A DNA stretch of 47,074 nt from Grammothele lineata. Lineage: Eukaryota > Basidiomycota > Agaricomycetes > Polyporales > Polyporaceae. A program made the position numbers and the translations under genes. The notes beneath the pieces were generated by a model. That model was not told the origin of the DNA and ran no database searches. It worked only from the letters and a program-made list of their open reading frames with translations. Location: contig NDFF03000113.1 of the NCBI GenBank assembly GCA_002150815.3, forward strand, positions 1 to 47,074, written 5' to 3'. Of this stretch, positions 46,432-47,074 are shown one piece after another (position 1 is the stretch's first letter; every line of letters begins with the position of its first letter).

Positions 46432-47074
46432 GTTTGCTGTGAGCTGTCGATCATTATAACTATGGTTAGTACTGGCCGCTCCACGGTCCAATTCAAGCCA
46501 GCGGCGTAGCTCATGCTTGTGTTAATCACTCCGGTGGCTTTGATACTGCAGGATGACGTATGACCTCTTTTGATCACAGTTGTACATGTTCTAATGGTTA
46601 ATTATATGCTGGCGCGAAACATAGGGCGACACCGCCGTAGTCTGAGACGAGTGCCTAGACCGGGCTATGACTAGCTAGAGAGCGGCTTGAGGAGTGGAAG
46701 CTTGAATATTGGATGACTTTCCGTAAGGAATCTACGGGTCTACGGACGGATCGAGATGCTGATGGGAGGGTTCGGAGGGGATGCCGGGGGCGGATACAGA
46801 CTCCGACGAATCTCAGCTCGCTTAGAGCGTCCGTAGATGCCAAAATCTAGAGAGGGGGGTCGACCCCCCTTTCTAAACTCGCAGACGACCGCAGAGGCCT
46901 CGCTTAGCCTCGCTTAGAGCTCGCCGCGACTGGAAAGGCAACCCCCATCACGACAAACTCCGCCACCATCATATCTGCCTCCAAATTGGGGGCTCACATA
47001 ATCTCTCAATGTCACGTGCAGGTTCCCGGAGAATCCGGCACCTCATCAGACGCCCAAGATCCATGGCCCTCGCT
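46432..47074. other. Right-edge intergenic region
   Basis: No gene supported. It contains the 18-bp palindrome at 46853-46870, an inverted pair TCTACGGAC (46739-46747)/GTCCGTAGA (46829-46837) and direct repeats of CTCGCTTAG. An open plus-strand frame from ATG 47010 runs off the window. Confidence 0.4.
46853..46870. repeat. 18-bp perfect palindrome
   Basis: AGGGGGGTCGACCCCCCT is its own reverse complement; with flanking TAGAG/TTTCTA it extends imperfectly to about 30 bp. It may be the fold-back end of a small element together with the nearby inverted pair, or a binding site. Confidence 0.85.

Noticed and set aside
1..47074. CRISPR arrays, operons, ribosome binding sites
   Set aside because: The DNA is eukaryotic nuclear sequence; no regularly spaced repeats were seen.

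Overview
The window is fungal nuclear DNA, almost certainly from an Agaricomycete (mushroom- or polypore-forming Basidiomycota). The evidence is gene-dense DNA on both strands, many spliceosomal introns of about 45-75 nt with GT..AG ends and occasional CTAAC branch-point-like motifs, an intron-containing nuclear tRNA-Lys, an intact Plavaka/Tnp2-type DNA transposase, and several protein families typical of Agaricomycetes (DUF6699, F-box/LRR-like proteins, the DSG/PPxY-tailed membrane family). Exon models were built by hand from reading frames, splice signals and phase. For most genes the summed exon length is an exact multiple of three.

Layout. 0.9-9.0 kb is an all-minus block: an unrecognised multi-exon family protein (918-3450), a SUN-domain nuclear-envelope protein (4078-5152), an unknown single-pass membrane protein (5448-6481) and a WD40 beta-propeller protein (6993-9015). 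9.2-19.0 kb is on the plus strand: an LRR/F-box-like protein, a small coiled-coil protein, a complete 1230-residue Plavaka transposase followed by a GC-rich repeat zone, and an F-box protein with a 10-nt exon. DDI1, the ubiquitin-shuttle/retroviral-protease-fold protein, lies at 19.6-21.4 kb on the minus strand.

22.5-46.4 kb holds six paralogous genes (here called A-F) on both strands. They share a beta-rich N-terminal domain, a Ser/Thr-rich stalk, one transmembrane helix with a GGxxGG core, a basic juxtamembrane stretch and a cytoplasmic tail ending in DSGxR...LPPxYT. The PPxY in all six is the classical ligand of WW domains of Nedd4/Rsp5-type ubiquitin ligases. Intron positions and phases are conserved. 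Interspersed are a MYND zinc-finger protein (27.3-28.7 kb), a 16-exon succinate-semialdehyde dehydrogenase with two 7-nt exons (36.2-38.5 kb), a tRNA-Lys(CUU) with a 13-nt intron complementary to the acceptor strand (38.9-39.0 kb) and a DUF6699 protein (39.7-40.7 kb). 40.7-44.8 kb contains no gene I can support.

The best candidate for an under-described system is the A-F receptor-like cluster: surface-type domains on a glycine-zipper helix, each carrying an apparent docking site for a ubiquitin ligase. No ligand or function is visible in the sequence. The housekeeping genes (SUN, DDI1, SSADH, tRNA-Lys) look intact and are probably functionally unrelated neighbours.
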